Below are positions 8,059-17,367 of a stretch of DNA of 56,360 bases, piece after piece. The first letter of the stretch is position 1. Each line of letters starts with the position of its first letter. The position numbers and the translations under genes were made by a program. The notes under the pieces were generated by a model, which saw only the letters and a program-made list of their open reading frames with translations, was not told where the DNA came from and did no database searches. The stretch comes from Candidatus Poribacteria bacterium (lineage in GTDB: Bacteria > Poribacteria > WGA-4E > GCA-2687025), in assembly GCA_018644665.1 (NCBI GenBank), contig JABGQA010000167.1:1-56360 (forward strand). The letters run 5' to 3'.

Positions 8059-9273
8059 ATGAGCACGACAACTCGGGATTACATCTCGCGCGCGGTCTTC
8101 AGCAGGGAAGGCATCGACCGATTCCTCGACCCAAACGCGCACAACTGGGGGACGTTCGACGCCACGCTGGGCTATGTCCGACAGCCGTCCATCCAGCAGA
8201 ACGGCGTCGACCGGAGTTTCACCGTCCGCCGCGACGGCCCGTTGGGCGAGCGGTTAATGCTCAACTACCCGGACCGCCCCTGCCGGATCAACACATACGG
8301 GAACAGCTTCACCCAATGCGACCAGGTGAGCGACGGAGAAACGTGGCAGGAGTACCTCGCCGCGCACATTGGCGAGCCGGTTCGGAACTTCGGGGTCGGG
8401 GGTTACGGCGTCTACCAGGCTTACCGACGGATGCTCCGCGAGGAGGCCACCGACGCCTCCGCCGAGTACGTCATCCTGAACGTCTGGTCTGACGACCATT
8501 ACCGCAGCATCTACTCCTGGCGTCTGCTCCACATGCCGGGCTATGGCGAGATGCTACGCGACACGGCGTCCGTCTCGGATTCGGGGTACATGTTCCACAC
8601 GAACCCGTGGGTCCACCTCCGCATGAACCTCGACACGGGCGAGTTCGAGGAGCATGAGAACCGCTACCCGACGCCCGAATCGCTCTATCAGCTTTGCGAC
8701 GCCGACCACATCGTCGAGGCGTTCAAGGACGATGTCGAGGTACAGGCGCGACTCGCGATGCAGGGCGCGACGGACGTGCAGATCGGCCTCCTGCAACGGT
8801 TCGCCGACGCCCTCGGTCTGCCGACGGACTTCAGCTCGTCAGAAACGACCGCGCGGACCGGCGACGCGCTCCTCACCGCTTACGCGCTTCGGTCGACTAT
8901 GGTCGTGGTCGAGAGGGCTCGCGAGTTCGCTGCGTCCTCGGGCAAGGAGCTTATGGTGCTGCTGAGCTTCATGAGTTCGGATGTCTCCAATGCGTGCCAC
9001 GGACGCCCGCGATTCGATCAGCCATTCGTGGACTACCTCGAGGAGCGGGAGTTCCTGTTCGTCGACAGCCTGCGGAAGCACGTCGAGGACTATTCGCAAT
9101 TCCGCTGCACGCCCGAGGAATACGCCGCGCGGCAGTACATCGGGCACTACGCGCCTACGGGCAACCACTTCTTCGCGTTTGCCGTCAAGGACGAGGTCGT
9201 GGACTGGCTGGATCCAAAGCCACCCGCCTATCGATTCGAGAATCCACCGCGACCTGCGGAACTCCTGCAGTAG
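8059..9273 (+). CDS. SGNH/GDSL-type hydrolase
   Basis: A 404-residue protein of the SGNH hydrolase fold. INTYGNSFTQ carries the block I nucleophile Ser in a GNS variant of GDS, NFGVGGYG fits block II, and APTGNHFFA near the C-terminus carries a likely catalytic His. Family members remove acetyl or other acyl groups from sugars and lipids. No signal peptide is seen, so it probably acts in the cytoplasm. The ATG at 8059 has GAGG 8 nt upstream; an in-frame start at 7864 would add 65 proline- and arginine-rich residues with no domain character. A hairpin follows the stop immediately. The substrate cannot be read from the sequence. Confidence 0.8.
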   Translation: MSTTTRDYISRAVFSREGIDRFLDPNAHNWGTFDATLGYVRQPSIQQNGVDRSFTVRRDGPLGERLMLNYPDRPCRINTYGNSFTQCDQVSDGETWQEYLAAHIGEPVRNFGVGGYGVYQAYRRMLREEATDASAEYVILNVWSDDHYRSIYSWRLLHMPGYGEMLRDTASVSDSGYMFHTNPWVHLRMNLDTGEFEEHENRYPTPESLYQLCDADHIVEAFKDDVEVQARLAMQGATDVQIGLLQRFADALGLPTDFSSSETTARTGDALLTAYALRSTMVVVERAREFAASSGKELMVLLSFMSSDVSNACHGRPRFDQPFVDYLEEREFLFVDSLRKHVEDYSQFRCTPEEYAARQYIGHYAPTGNHFFAFAVKDEVVDWLDPKPPAYRFENPPRPAELLQ

Positions 9274-9275
9274 TG

Positions 9276-9305
9276 CGCCTCGCGCCCAAGCCTAGTTGCG
9301 AGGCG
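9276..9305 (+). terminator. Hairpin directly after the SGNH gene
   Basis: CGCCTCGC (9276-9283) pairs perfectly with GCGAGGCG (9298-9305) around a 14-nt loop, starting 2 nt after the stop codon. Position and stem suggest a transcription end, though no T-run follows. Confidence 0.45.
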
Positions 9306-9780
9306 GGTACGCGCCACGGCTGTTTCCTTAGCGTCGTAGTGCCGCAATGCCAGCTATGCGTGAGACGCTCACGCGTCCAACGGCGGAAAGCTTGTGTGGC
9401 CCGCGCCTTCGACTTACCAACTATTCGTGAGATAGGATGGAGTGACCGGGCCCCGAATGGCGCGGGTTACCTGCGATTCGGGCGCCCAGAGCTACGTGGC
9501 ACAGATGCTGCGCCAAAGCGGGCGAGAGCATCCGGCCATGAAAACGGTAGCACTCGTGGGCCTGGACGGGCATCGGGCACGACCACGATCGACGCATTGT
9601 CGAACCGTTCCTCCCACGGCCTCGGAGTCCATCGGATCGGGAGGATAAGAGCCAAGAGCGACGATGAGTGTTTGACGAGGTCATTCCATACCAGCACGCC
9701 CTTCTGCTGGCCATCCGTTGCCGGCTCGCGCGCGTGAATGCTAGAATCCGCCCACTCCACCGGACAGGACGTGTTGCCCT
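9306..9780. other. Intergenic region, about 475 nt
   Basis: It lies between the SGNH gene and the PolX-like gene. Short open frames exist on both strands but none has a recognisable protein or ribosome site. I see no RNA gene or clear promoter. It should contain the promoter for the gene at 9781. Confidence 0.4.
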
Positions 9781-11475
9781 ATGCTGACGAACGAGGAACT
9801 TGCCGACGAACTGCGGATTCTCGCCGATCTCATGACCATCGGCGGCGATGACGTGTACCGCATACGCCGGTACAGCCGCCTCGCCGATGCCGTAGACGCG
9901 CTACCCGAGCCGATCGGCTCCGTCTTTGCCGAAGGCCGCCTCACCGAGATGAAGGGCGTCGGCGACTCCACGGCGAAGCTCATCGAGGAGTACCTCACCA
10001 CCGGAACGTCCGACCGGCGCAAGAAGCTCGAAGAGACCACGCCGATCACCGTCCTTGATCTGCTGGAACTTCCGGGCATCGGGCCCAAGACGGCGCAGCG
10101 CCTCTTCCAGGATCTCCATATCAAGTCCATCGACGAACTCGAAGCGGGCCTCGACGCGGGGACCGTCCAGGGCATGAAGGGCATCACCTCCAAGACCGAG
10201 GAGAAGCTCAGGGCGGGGATAGCGCGTATACGGCGTCGCAACGTGGAACGGCCGCTGCAAGAGGTGTTGCGCCTCAGCGAGCAGATCGGCGAGGCGCTGA
10301 ACCTCGCGTCCGATGTGACGGCCGTAGCGGTAGCGGGCGCCGCCAGACGAGGCGTCGAGACACCACGGCGCATCCAGGTCGTCGCGGCGACGGAGAACAT
10401 CGGGCAGGCAGCGGTAGTGCTGAGCAAGATCGGGCTCGGCGACGGAAGCCCCACACGGGAGGTGCGCGGGGAGTTCGGCGGAGGCTTCCCGATCCGCGCC
10501 TCGCTGACCCCCTCCGCGTACTTCGGGGTCACCTGGCTGCGGCAGACGGCGGATGCCGACCACATCGCCGCGCTGAGCGCGCGCTCCGTCGAGCGAGGAC
10601 TCGCGCCACTCGGCGACGACGAGGGGTGGAAGCACCTCGATGAGGAAGAGATATACGTCAAGCTCGGCCTCCCGCTCATCGTGCCGGAGCTTCGCGAAGG
10701 CACGACGGCCATCGACCGGGCCGACGCCGGGGCGCTGCCCACGCTCATGCGCATCGACGACTACAACGCCGATCTCCACGTCCACACGCACGCCAGCGAC
10801 GGGCTGAACACCATCGAGGAGATGGCGGAAGCGGCGCAGGCGCGCGGGTACGGCTGTCTGGCCATCTGCGACCACTCACGGTCGTCCGGGCAGGCTGGCG
10901 GGCTCAGCGTCGAGCGACTGCTCGAACAGATCGAGCAAGTGCGCGCCGTCAACGACCGTATGGACAGCGACTTCACGCTCATGGCCGGGAGCGAGGTCGA
11001 CATCCTTCGTGACGGCAAGCTCGACTACCCGAACGACATCCTCGCGCAGTTGGACTGGGTGGTCGCCAGCGTCCACTCGAACTTCAACCTGTCCGAGGAA
11101 GCCCAGACGGAGCGTTTCTGCCTCGCCATGGAGAACCCATACGTGCGGGTCATCGGTCACGCCACGGGACGGCTCCTGAGCCGGCGCGATCCGTACCCGC
11201 TGAACATACCCGCGTTGATCGAGAAGGCGGTCGAGACTGGCGTTGCGCTCGAACTCAACTCCTCGCCTGACCGGCTGGACCTGAACGCGGAATACTGCGC
11301 GATGGCGCGCGAAGCGCACGTCCCGGTGTCCATCAACACGGACGCCCATCGCCGAGAGACGCTCGATGCGATACGATACGGCCTCGCGACCGCGCGACGC
11401 GCGTGGCTGGAGCCCAAGCACGTCATCAACACGTGGAGCGTCGAAGAGATACAGGCGTTCCGCGCGCCTTCGTGA
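9781..11475 (+). CDS. PolX-like protein: PHP nuclease with inactive polymerase domain
   Basis: A 564-residue protein with the whole bacterial family X layout: N-terminal 8-kDa-like helix-hairpin-helix region (LLELPGIGPKTAQRLF), polymerase palm, then a PHP domain. The palm motif normally GSxRRxxExxxDxD reads GAARRGVETPRRIQ (186-199), so both metal-binding Asp are Arg197 and Gln199. The third Asp, normally in VDLR, is Pro237. DNA synthesis is therefore unlikely. The PHP metal ligands are intact: DLHVHTHASD (331-340), GSEVDIL, SVHSN, IGHATG and NTDAH. In PolX proteins this domain is a 3'-5' exonuclease and phosphatase used in base excision repair. It may be a repair nuclease that kept only the DNA-binding scaffold. 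Confidence 0.9.
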   Translation: MLTNEELADELRILADLMTIGGDDVYRIRRYSRLADAVDALPEPIGSVFAEGRLTEMKGVGDSTAKLIEEYLTTGTSDRRKKLEETTPITVLDLLELPGIGPKTAQRLFQDLHIKSIDELEAGLDAGTVQGMKGITSKTEEKLRAGIARIRRRNVERPLQEVLRLSEQIGEALNLASDVTAVAVAGAARRGVETPRRIQVVAATENIGQAAVVLSKIGLGDGSPTREVRGEFGGGFPIRASLTPSAYFGVTWLRQTADADHIAALSARSVERGLAPLGDDEGWKHLDEEEIYVKLGLPLIVPELREGTTAIDRADAGALPTLMRIDDYNADLHVHTHASDGLNTIEEMAEAAQARGYGCLAICDHSRSSGQAGGLSVERLLEQIEQVRAVNDRMDSDFTLMAGSEVDILRDGKLDYPNDILAQLDWVVASVHSNFNLSEEAQTERFCLAMENPYVRVIGHATGRLLSRRDPYPLNIPALIEKAVETGVALELNSSPDRLDLNAEYCAMAREAHVPVSINTDAHRRETLDAIRYGLATARRAWLEPKHVINTWSVEEIQAFRAPS

Positions 11476-11568
11476 GCCTGCGCGGGTACGCGCCGTGGCC
11501 CGTATCTGTCATCTCTCGCGCCGGGCGGAATCCCGCGTCCCGGAAACCAATGCCTACCGGAGAGTACG

Positions 11569-12405
11569 ATGAAGCCTGAGAAGCCGCTGGAGATCGGAAT
11601 CATGCTCGGGGTCGGCGACGACCCGGCGGAGAGCCTCGCCAAGGTGAAGGCCGTCGGCCTGAACAATGCCCAGATGGGTCGCCCACCCGCGCAGTACCTG
11701 GCCGGCGACGCTTTCGAGGAGCTACGCGCAGCGGTCGAGGAATCCGGCATAGCCATCACGACCGTCTTCTGCGGGTTCGATGGCGAGAGCTACGCGGACA
11801 TCCCGACGGTCAAGGAGACGGTCGGATTTGTCCCCGCGGACACGCGCGCGGGGCGTGTGCAGGAGACCCTCGCGATCTCCGAATTCGCCAAGGGCCTGGG
11901 CGTGGACGCCGTCGCGGCGCACATAGGATTCATCCCCGAGGACCACAACGACCCGCTGTTCGGTGAGATGGTGGAGACGCTCCAGGGGATCGCCGACCAT
12001 TGCGCCGGCAACGGGCAGATGTTCGTCCTCGAGACGGGTCAGGAGAGCGGCGAAGGTCTCCTCGCCTTCCTCAAGGCGGTCGACCGCGACAACCTGAAGG
12101 TCAACTTCGACCCGGCGAACATGATTCTCTACGGTAGCGGTGAGCCGATCGAGGCGATGGAGATCGTCAAGGACTACATCGTGAGCGTCCACGCCAAGGA
12201 CGGCACGTGGTCGGACCAACCGACGGTGACCTTCGGCGAGGAAACGCCCCTCGGCGCGGGCGACGTCAACATGACTCGATTCGTCGAGAAGTTGAAGGAG
12301 ATCGACTTCGACGGGTATATCACCATTGAGCGAGAGATCAGCGGCGACGAGCAGATCGCGGACATCCAGGCGGGGATCGAACTACTCAGGTCGCTCGTAG
12401 GATAG
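11569..12405 (+). CDS. Sugar phosphate isomerase/epimerase (TIM barrel)
   Basis: A 278-residue protein of the xylose isomerase-like TIM barrel family. Likely metal ligands are Glu in VLETGQE, Asp in NFDPAN, His in SVHAKDG and Glu in ITIEREI. Members interconvert keto and aldo sugars, inosose or hydroxypyruvate. No signal peptide is present, so it is cytoplasmic. It begins the rightward group that continues 31 nt later with the ferredoxin gene. It is one of three paralogous barrels in the window. The exact substrate is not evident. Confidence 0.85.
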   Translation: MKPEKPLEIGIMLGVGDDPAESLAKVKAVGLNNAQMGRPPAQYLAGDAFEELRAAVEESGIAITTVFCGFDGESYADIPTVKETVGFVPADTRAGRVQETLAISEFAKGLGVDAVAAHIGFIPEDHNDPLFGEMVETLQGIADHCAGNGQMFVLETGQESGEGLLAFLKAVDRDNLKVNFDPANMILYGSGEPIEAMEIVKDYIVSVHAKDGTWSDQPTVTFGEETPLGAGDVNMTRFVEKLKEIDFDGYITIEREISGDEQIADIQAGIELLRSLVG

Positions 12406-12436
12406 CCGCGCGTCCTCCCAGGTGGGGCGGTATTCG

Positions 12437-13042
12437 ATGGCGCGCAAGCCCAAGACGGCCTACGACGACGAGTCCGACGTAGGCCGTCGCGACTTCTTCG
12501 GTCAACTGCTCCGCGAGGTGGCGCGCCCCGTGGCCGAATTCCGCGAGGCCGTCAAGGAGCAGCCTCCCGACCTTCCCGAAACGCGTCTGCGACCGCCCGG
12601 CGCCCTGCACGAGACGCTGTTCGTCAACACGTGCGACCAAACGGGGGAGTGCATACAGGCGTGTCCCGCCAACGCCATCCTTTCCGGCGCCGATGGCACC
12701 CCCTACATCGACCCTGAGCACCAACCGTGCGTCGTGTGCGTCGGACTCGACTGCATGGCGGCGTGTCCGAGCGGCGCTCTCATGTCGCGCTCCGCGGATG
12801 CGTTGGGCATGGGTCTCGCCCGCGTGGACACTGCGACATGCCTCCGGTCAACCGGAGAGGACTGCACGCGTTGTATTCAGGTGTGCCCGTTGCACGAGAC
12901 GGGCGTCAACGTGCTGGACCTGACGCTGGACGGATCCCTGCACGTGTATGAGGACGTCTGCGTGGGTTGCGGCTGCTGCGTCCGCGCCTGTCCGACGCAA
13001 CCGAAGGCAATCATCGTCGAACCCACGAGGACGCTGGTATGA
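12437..13042 (+). CDS. NapG/MauM-type polyferredoxin
   Basis: A 201-residue iron-sulfur protein starting at ATG 12437 (a GTG at 12422 is possible). Four Cys clusters end in CP: TCDQTGECIQACP, CVVCVGLDCMAACP, CLRSTGEDCTRCIQVCP and CVGCGCCVRACP, enough for up to four [4Fe-4S] centres. The arrangement resembles NapG/MauM electron carriers, which pass electrons from quinol or membrane donors to periplasmic enzymes. The N-terminus has RRDFFGQLL but no clear twin-arginine hydrophobic leader, so its side of the membrane is uncertain. Its stop overlaps the next start as ATGA (13039-13042), so translation is probably coupled. Confidence 0.85.
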   Translation: MARKPKTAYDDESDVGRRDFFGQLLREVARPVAEFREAVKEQPPDLPETRLRPPGALHETLFVNTCDQTGECIQACPANAILSGADGTPYIDPEHQPCVVCVGLDCMAACPSGALMSRSADALGMGLARVDTATCLRSTGEDCTRCIQVCPLHETGVNVLDLTLDGSLHVYEDVCVGCGCCVRACPTQPKAIIVEPTRTLV

Positions 13043-16000
13043 AGACTGCTGACAGGGCGTGCGTGTCTGGCGGCTTCTTCCTCTGCGTGGCTCTGGGTCT
13101 CGCTCTGGTCGCCGGGTCTGCGCACGCCCAGGGCTTCGGCAAGAACAAAGTCAACTACACGCAGGAAGACTGGCGACTGATACGCTCGGAGCACTTCGAC
13201 GTCTACTTCCCCGACGGCTCCGTGTGGCTCGCCGAGTTCACCGCGCGCACCGCCGAAGACGCGCTCACTCAAATCGAGGACTCCTGGGACTATCGGCTGG
13301 ACCGCAAGATTCCCATTATCGTCTACACCTCCCACAACACGTTCTCCGAAACGAACGTGATCGGTGGCCGTATTGGCGAGACGACCGGCGGCTTCACGGA
13401 GTTCAACCGCAGCCGCGTCGTGATCCCGTATGAGGGCTCCTACGCCCAGATGCGCCACGTCATCCATCACGAACTCGTCCACGCGCTGCAGTACAACCTG
13501 TTCACGAGCGGCAGCTTCAAGACGCTGGCGCTCTCGCGGCTTGTATCGCTGCCGCTATGGGTGGTCGAGGGACTCGCGGAATACGAGTCGATGGGGTGGG
13601 ACATCGAGGCGGACAACGTCATGCGCGACGCCGTCATCTCCGACTACGTCCCATCCATCGACACGATGCGCTACGGCGTGTTCGCGTACAAGGGCGGCCA
13701 GTCCGTCTACCGGTTCCTGGCGCAGACCTACGGACGCGAGCGCATCGCGGAGTGGTTGCGGTCCATCAAGACCACGGCGAGCGTCGAGAAGTCGTTCCGG
13801 TATGTCTTCGACGACACCCTGGAAGAGATCGACTCGAAGTGGCGCACCTGGCTGAAGAAGCAGTATTGGCCGGAAATCGCGGAACGGAAGTCCCCCGGCG
13901 AATACGCACGGCCGATGACGGACCACCTCGAGGACGGAAGCTACCTGAACGTCGGCGCCCGCATATCCCCCGACGCGTCGCAGATGGCCTACGTGAGCAC
14001 GAAGCGCGGCTTCGCCGACGTGTACCTCATGGACGTCGCGACAGGTGACTCCGAGCGCATCATCGACGGTCAACAGTCGCCCGATTTCGAGTCGCTGTTC
14101 CTCCTCCGTCCCGGGCTCGCTTGGTCGCCGACGGGATCGCATCTGGCGATCGTCGCGAAGAAGCACGGCAAGAACGCGCTCTTCCTGTTCGATGTCGTCG
14201 AGCGGGAAGTCGAGCGGGAGTATCTCCTCGACCTCGACGCGGTCTTCACGCCGACGTGGTCGCCTGACGGGGACCGCGTGGGAATCGTGGGTCTGTGGCA
14301 GGGATGGTCGGACCTCTACGTCGTGACGCTGGAGGATGAGACACTCACCCGCCTCACGAACGACCCGTACGACGAACGCGACCCGGACTGGTCGCCCAAC
14401 GGCTCCCGACTGGCGTTCTCGTCCGACCGCCGCACGACGGAACTCGAATACGACGACTCCACGCCCTTCGACTACGGTCCGTACAACCTCTACACCGTCG
14501 ATGTCGACACGCGCGCGGTCGAGCAACTGACCGACCACGACGCCCGCGACGAGTACCCCGCCTGGAGCCCGGACGGCCGTCAGATGCTCTTCGTCTCCGA
14601 GCGCTCCGGCGTGGGGAACATGTACCTGGTGGACATCGAGGACGGGCCGCCGACGCCCGTGACGGACTCGTTGACCGGGGCGCAGCAGATCGACTGGTCC
14701 GCGGGCGGCTCGAAGGTCGTGTTCTCCGCGTTCCAAGAAGGCGGCTACGACCTGTTCCTGCTCGATGACCCACGCGCGCCGCTGTCTGACGCCGACGAGG
14801 AGATCGCTCCGACGTTGACCGAACTGGCGAGACGGATGTTCGCCGATGTGGACGAGGCCGACGCGCCCCCGGTGGACGCAGCCGAAGCCGTGACGCCGGA
14901 AGCCGATGTCGTGGCCACGCCCACCGAACCGGAAGTCGATGTTGTCGAGACGCCCGCAGAGCCGGCAGTCGATGTCGTCGACACGCCGGTGGAGTCATCG
15001 GTCGACCCGGCGGGATCGGAGTCGAGCGACGTCGTGACACGGCCGACGGGCCAAGAGCCTGACGCCGACGTAAAACCGACATGGTCCTCGATCGTCGCCT
15101 CCATTCCAGATCGCCTGTCCGCCCTGGAGGACGAGCCCAAGGACGATCCGACGGCGGACGCAACCGACGACGAAGGCGCGCAGCCCGACGCCGCGACCGA
15201 CGGTACCGAGGAGTCGGAGGCCGAGACGCAGCCGCGCAGACGGAAGACGACCCGTCCTCGCGAGTACAAACCGAAAATGACCGTCGAGTCATTCGGGGTG
15301 ACGACACAGGTAAGCAGCTTCCTCGGATTCAGTGGCCAGGCGTTCCTGAGCATGAGCGACCTGCTGGGGAACCGACGCTTCGTCGTGGTGACGGATCAGT
15401 CGGTCTCGTCGGTCAAGAACCTGAACGCCATCGTCCAGTACGTGCACCTGTACAACCGCCTGAACTACGGTATCAGCGCCTTCCACACACGCGACTTCTT
15501 CCTCGCGAACGACCGGGGTGGGCGGAACGAAGTGGTCCTCGTCGCGGACCGCAATCTCGGGTTCGCGGGTCTGGCCGAGTATCCGTTCAGCCAGTTTGCC
15601 CGCCTGGAGATGAGCGCGGGCTTCCAGCGCATCGAGAGGGACCGCGTAGGCGTCCGCATCTACGACTACTACCGCGCCGGTCCCTTCGGTGATACGGTTC
15701 GTCAGGTCGAAGAAGACGCCATCGACCGGAAGTCGATGATCCCCTTGGAGGTGGCCTACGTCGAGGACACCGTCGGCTACGGAGCGTTCGCGCCGGTGGA
15801 CGGCAAGCGCTTACGGCTGGGTCTCACCACGAGTCCCGGCTTCGGCGACGGCTTCCTCCGCTACACGACGCTCAAGGGCGACTACCGCCACTACGTCCCG
15901 TTTGCGGAGACGCAAAGCCTGGCGTTTCGATTCAGCGGCGGGACGAGCATCGGACCCAACGCGCAGAAGTTCTTCCTGGGTGGCGTACAGGCCGAGATCA

Positions 16001-16434
16001 GTCCACGTATATCGGGAGTCGTCGACGAGGCGCTCCGCGCCGACGAGATATTCTTCCCCTCCTTCGAGGGTCCGTTGCGCGGCGCGAACCTGTATGAATT
16101 CGTCGGCGATTCGTTCCTGCTCACGAACCTGGAGTGGCGATTCCGGCTCATCGATAAGCTCGCCATCGGCTGGCCCCTTCCCATGACGTTCCGGCACATC
16201 GGGGGCGCGCTGTTCGCAGATGTCGGCGCCGCCTTCGAGATCGCCGACTCGGACGACCCAGATGCGGTCCCCAACCGTCTGGACTCCCTAGACGACTTCG
16301 TGGGCGGGATCGGCTTCGGCACACAGGTGCATCTGGGTATCTTCATACTTCGGATGGACGCCGCGTGGCGCATGGCGAACCAGCGTATCGCAAGGCAGCC
16401 GCGCTACTATTGGTCCATCGGCGCCGGCTTCTAG
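13039..16434 (+). CDS. Outer-membrane fusion: MA-type peptidase, TolB propeller, Omp85 barrel
   Basis: A 1131-residue exported protein starting at ATG 13039, which overlaps the previous stop. After a signal peptide (ALVAGSAHAQG) comes a gluzincin-like domain with His144-Glu-Leu-Val-His148 and a downstream Glu177 in EGLAEYES. Residues about 290-580 contain TolB/PD40 propeller blades (PTWSPDGDRVGIV, PDWSPNGSRLAFSSD, PAWSPDGRQMLFVSE). An acidic Pro/Val/Asp/Glu linker at about 610-740 contains the repeat VDVVxTPxEP. The C-terminal 380 residues look like an outer-membrane BamA/TamA-type beta barrel ending in a Trp/Tyr-rich strand and a terminal Phe. It may display a peptidase and propeller at the outer membrane. 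The substrate is unknown. Confidence 0.85.
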   Translation: MKTADRACVSGGFFLCVALGLALVAGSAHAQGFGKNKVNYTQEDWRLIRSEHFDVYFPDGSVWLAEFTARTAEDALTQIEDSWDYRLDRKIPIIVYTSHNTFSETNVIGGRIGETTGGFTEFNRSRVVIPYEGSYAQMRHVIHHELVHALQYNLFTSGSFKTLALSRLVSLPLWVVEGLAEYESMGWDIEADNVMRDAVISDYVPSIDTMRYGVFAYKGGQSVYRFLAQTYGRERIAEWLRSIKTTASVEKSFRYVFDDTLEEIDSKWRTWLKKQYWPEIAERKSPGEYARPMTDHLEDGSYLNVGARISPDASQMAYVSTKRGFADVYLMDVATGDSERIIDGQQSPDFESLFLLRPGLAWSPTGSHLAIVAKKHGKNALFLFDVVEREVEREYLLDLDAVFTPTWSPDGDRVGIVGLWQGWSDLYVVTLEDETLTRLTNDPYDERDPDWSPNGSRLAFSSDRRTTELEYDDSTPFDYGPYNLYTVDVDTRAVEQLTDHDARDEYPAWSPDGRQMLFVSERSGVGNMYLVDIEDGPPTPVTDSLTGAQQIDWSAGGSKVVFSAFQEGGYDLFLLDDPRAPLSDADEEIAPTLTELARRMFADVDEADAPPVDAAEAVTPEADVVATPTEPEVDVVETPAEPAVDVVDTPVESSVDPAGSESSDVVTRPTGQEPDADVKPTWSSIVASIPDRLSALEDEPKDDPTADATDDEGAQPDAATDGTEESEAETQPRRRKTTRPREYKPKMTVESFGVTTQVSSFLGFSGQAFLSMSDLLGNRRFVVVTDQSVSSVKNLNAIVQYVHLYNRLNYGISAFHTRDFFLANDRGGRNEVVLVADRNLGFAGLAEYPFSQFARLEMSAGFQRIERDRVGVRIYDYYRAGPFGDTVRQVEEDAIDRKSMIPLEVAYVEDTVGYGAFAPVDGKRLRLGLTTSPGFGDGFLRYTTLKGDYRHYVPFAETQSLAFRFSGGTSIGPNAQKFFLGGVQAEISPRISGVVDEALRADEIFFPSFEGPLRGANLYEFVGDSFLLTNLEWRFRLIDKLAIGWPLPMTFRHIGGALFADVGAAFEIADSDDPDAVPNRLDSLDDFVGGIGFGTQVHLGIFILRMDAAWRMANQRIARQPRYYWSIGAGF

Positions 16435-16485
16435 GCGACGGCGCGATCCCGCGCCCGAGCGCCGGTAACGGAGACCACCCCGTCT

Positions 16486-17367
16486 ATGCACCCCACGCTC
16501 TTCCGTCTCGGCCCGATCGGCATCCATACGTTCGGGCTCATGATGGCGTGTGGTTTCATGGCCGCGCTGGTCGTGATCCAACGCGAGTACCGCCGCAAAG
16601 GCATCGACCCTGAGTTAGCGTCTTCGGTCATTTTCATGGCCATTGTGGGCGGCATCGCGGGGGCCAAGCTCTACTACGTCGGCCTGACGGGGTGGGATCT
16701 GCGCAACCTGCTCTCGGGAGCCGGGCTCGCCTGGTACGGCGGTCTGATGGGCGGCGTCGCGGCCGTGCTCATCATGCTCATGCGCGACAAGCGCACGTTG
16801 CGCCTGGACGACGCCGGGAATCCCATCGGACGGTGCCTCGCTGAGGCGATCGACCCCGTGGGCCCCGCGACGCTCATCGGGCAGACGTGTGGACGCATCG
16901 GGTGCTTCCTCTCCGGCGACGGCGACTACGGCCCTCCGACCGACCTGCCATGGGCGATAGCGTTCCCCAACGGCACCATCCCCACCGTCATCGACGGCGA
17001 GGCGATCGCCGTCCACCCGACGATGCTCTACGACGTGCTTATGCTGGGGGGCGCGTTTGCCGCCGTGTGGATGCTGCGGAAGGTGTGGGACCATCGGCCG
17101 GGAACGCTTTTCGGGCTCTCGCTGATTCTCCTGGCCGTGGCGCGCTTCGCCAGCGAGTTCTGGCGCCTAACGAAGGTGTTCGCCTTCACGTCGACGCCGA
17201 TGGGGTGGGAGACGCGTTCGCTGCGGGACTACGTCGACGGGACCGCATGGAGCGGGTCGCTCATGGCGCACGGCATCAGCGAGTTCCAGATATGGTCTCT
17301 GGTCGCCATGGCCGCGGGCGCGGTCGTCATCTGGCGGGCGCGGTCGGCGTCACGGCAGAACGCGTAG
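16486..17367 (+). CDS. lgt: Prolipoprotein diacylglyceryl transferase
   Basis: A 293-residue inner-membrane enzyme that transfers diacylglycerol from phosphatidylglycerol to the lipobox Cys of prolipoproteins, the first step in lipoprotein maturation. The Lgt signature is present as GRIGCFLSGDGDYG (Arg-Ile-Gly-Cys-Phe), with HPTxLYD (HPTMLYD) and several membrane segments. Length is normal for the family. It follows the outer-membrane fusion gene by 51 nt. Lipoproteins at 1505-2110 and 21927-22502 are likely substrates. Its last 18 nt overlap the end of the opposite-strand BatA-like gene. Confidence 0.95.
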   Translation: MHPTLFRLGPIGIHTFGLMMACGFMAALVVIQREYRRKGIDPELASSVIFMAIVGGIAGAKLYYVGLTGWDLRNLLSGAGLAWYGGLMGGVAAVLIMLMRDKRTLRLDDAGNPIGRCLAEAIDPVGPATLIGQTCGRIGCFLSGDGDYGPPTDLPWAIAFPNGTIPTVIDGEAIAVHPTMLYDVLMLGGAFAAVWMLRKVWDHRPGTLFGLSLILLAVARFASEFWRLTKVFAFTSTPMGWETRSLRDYVDGTAWSGSLMAHGISEFQIWSLVAMAAGAVVIWRARSASRQNA

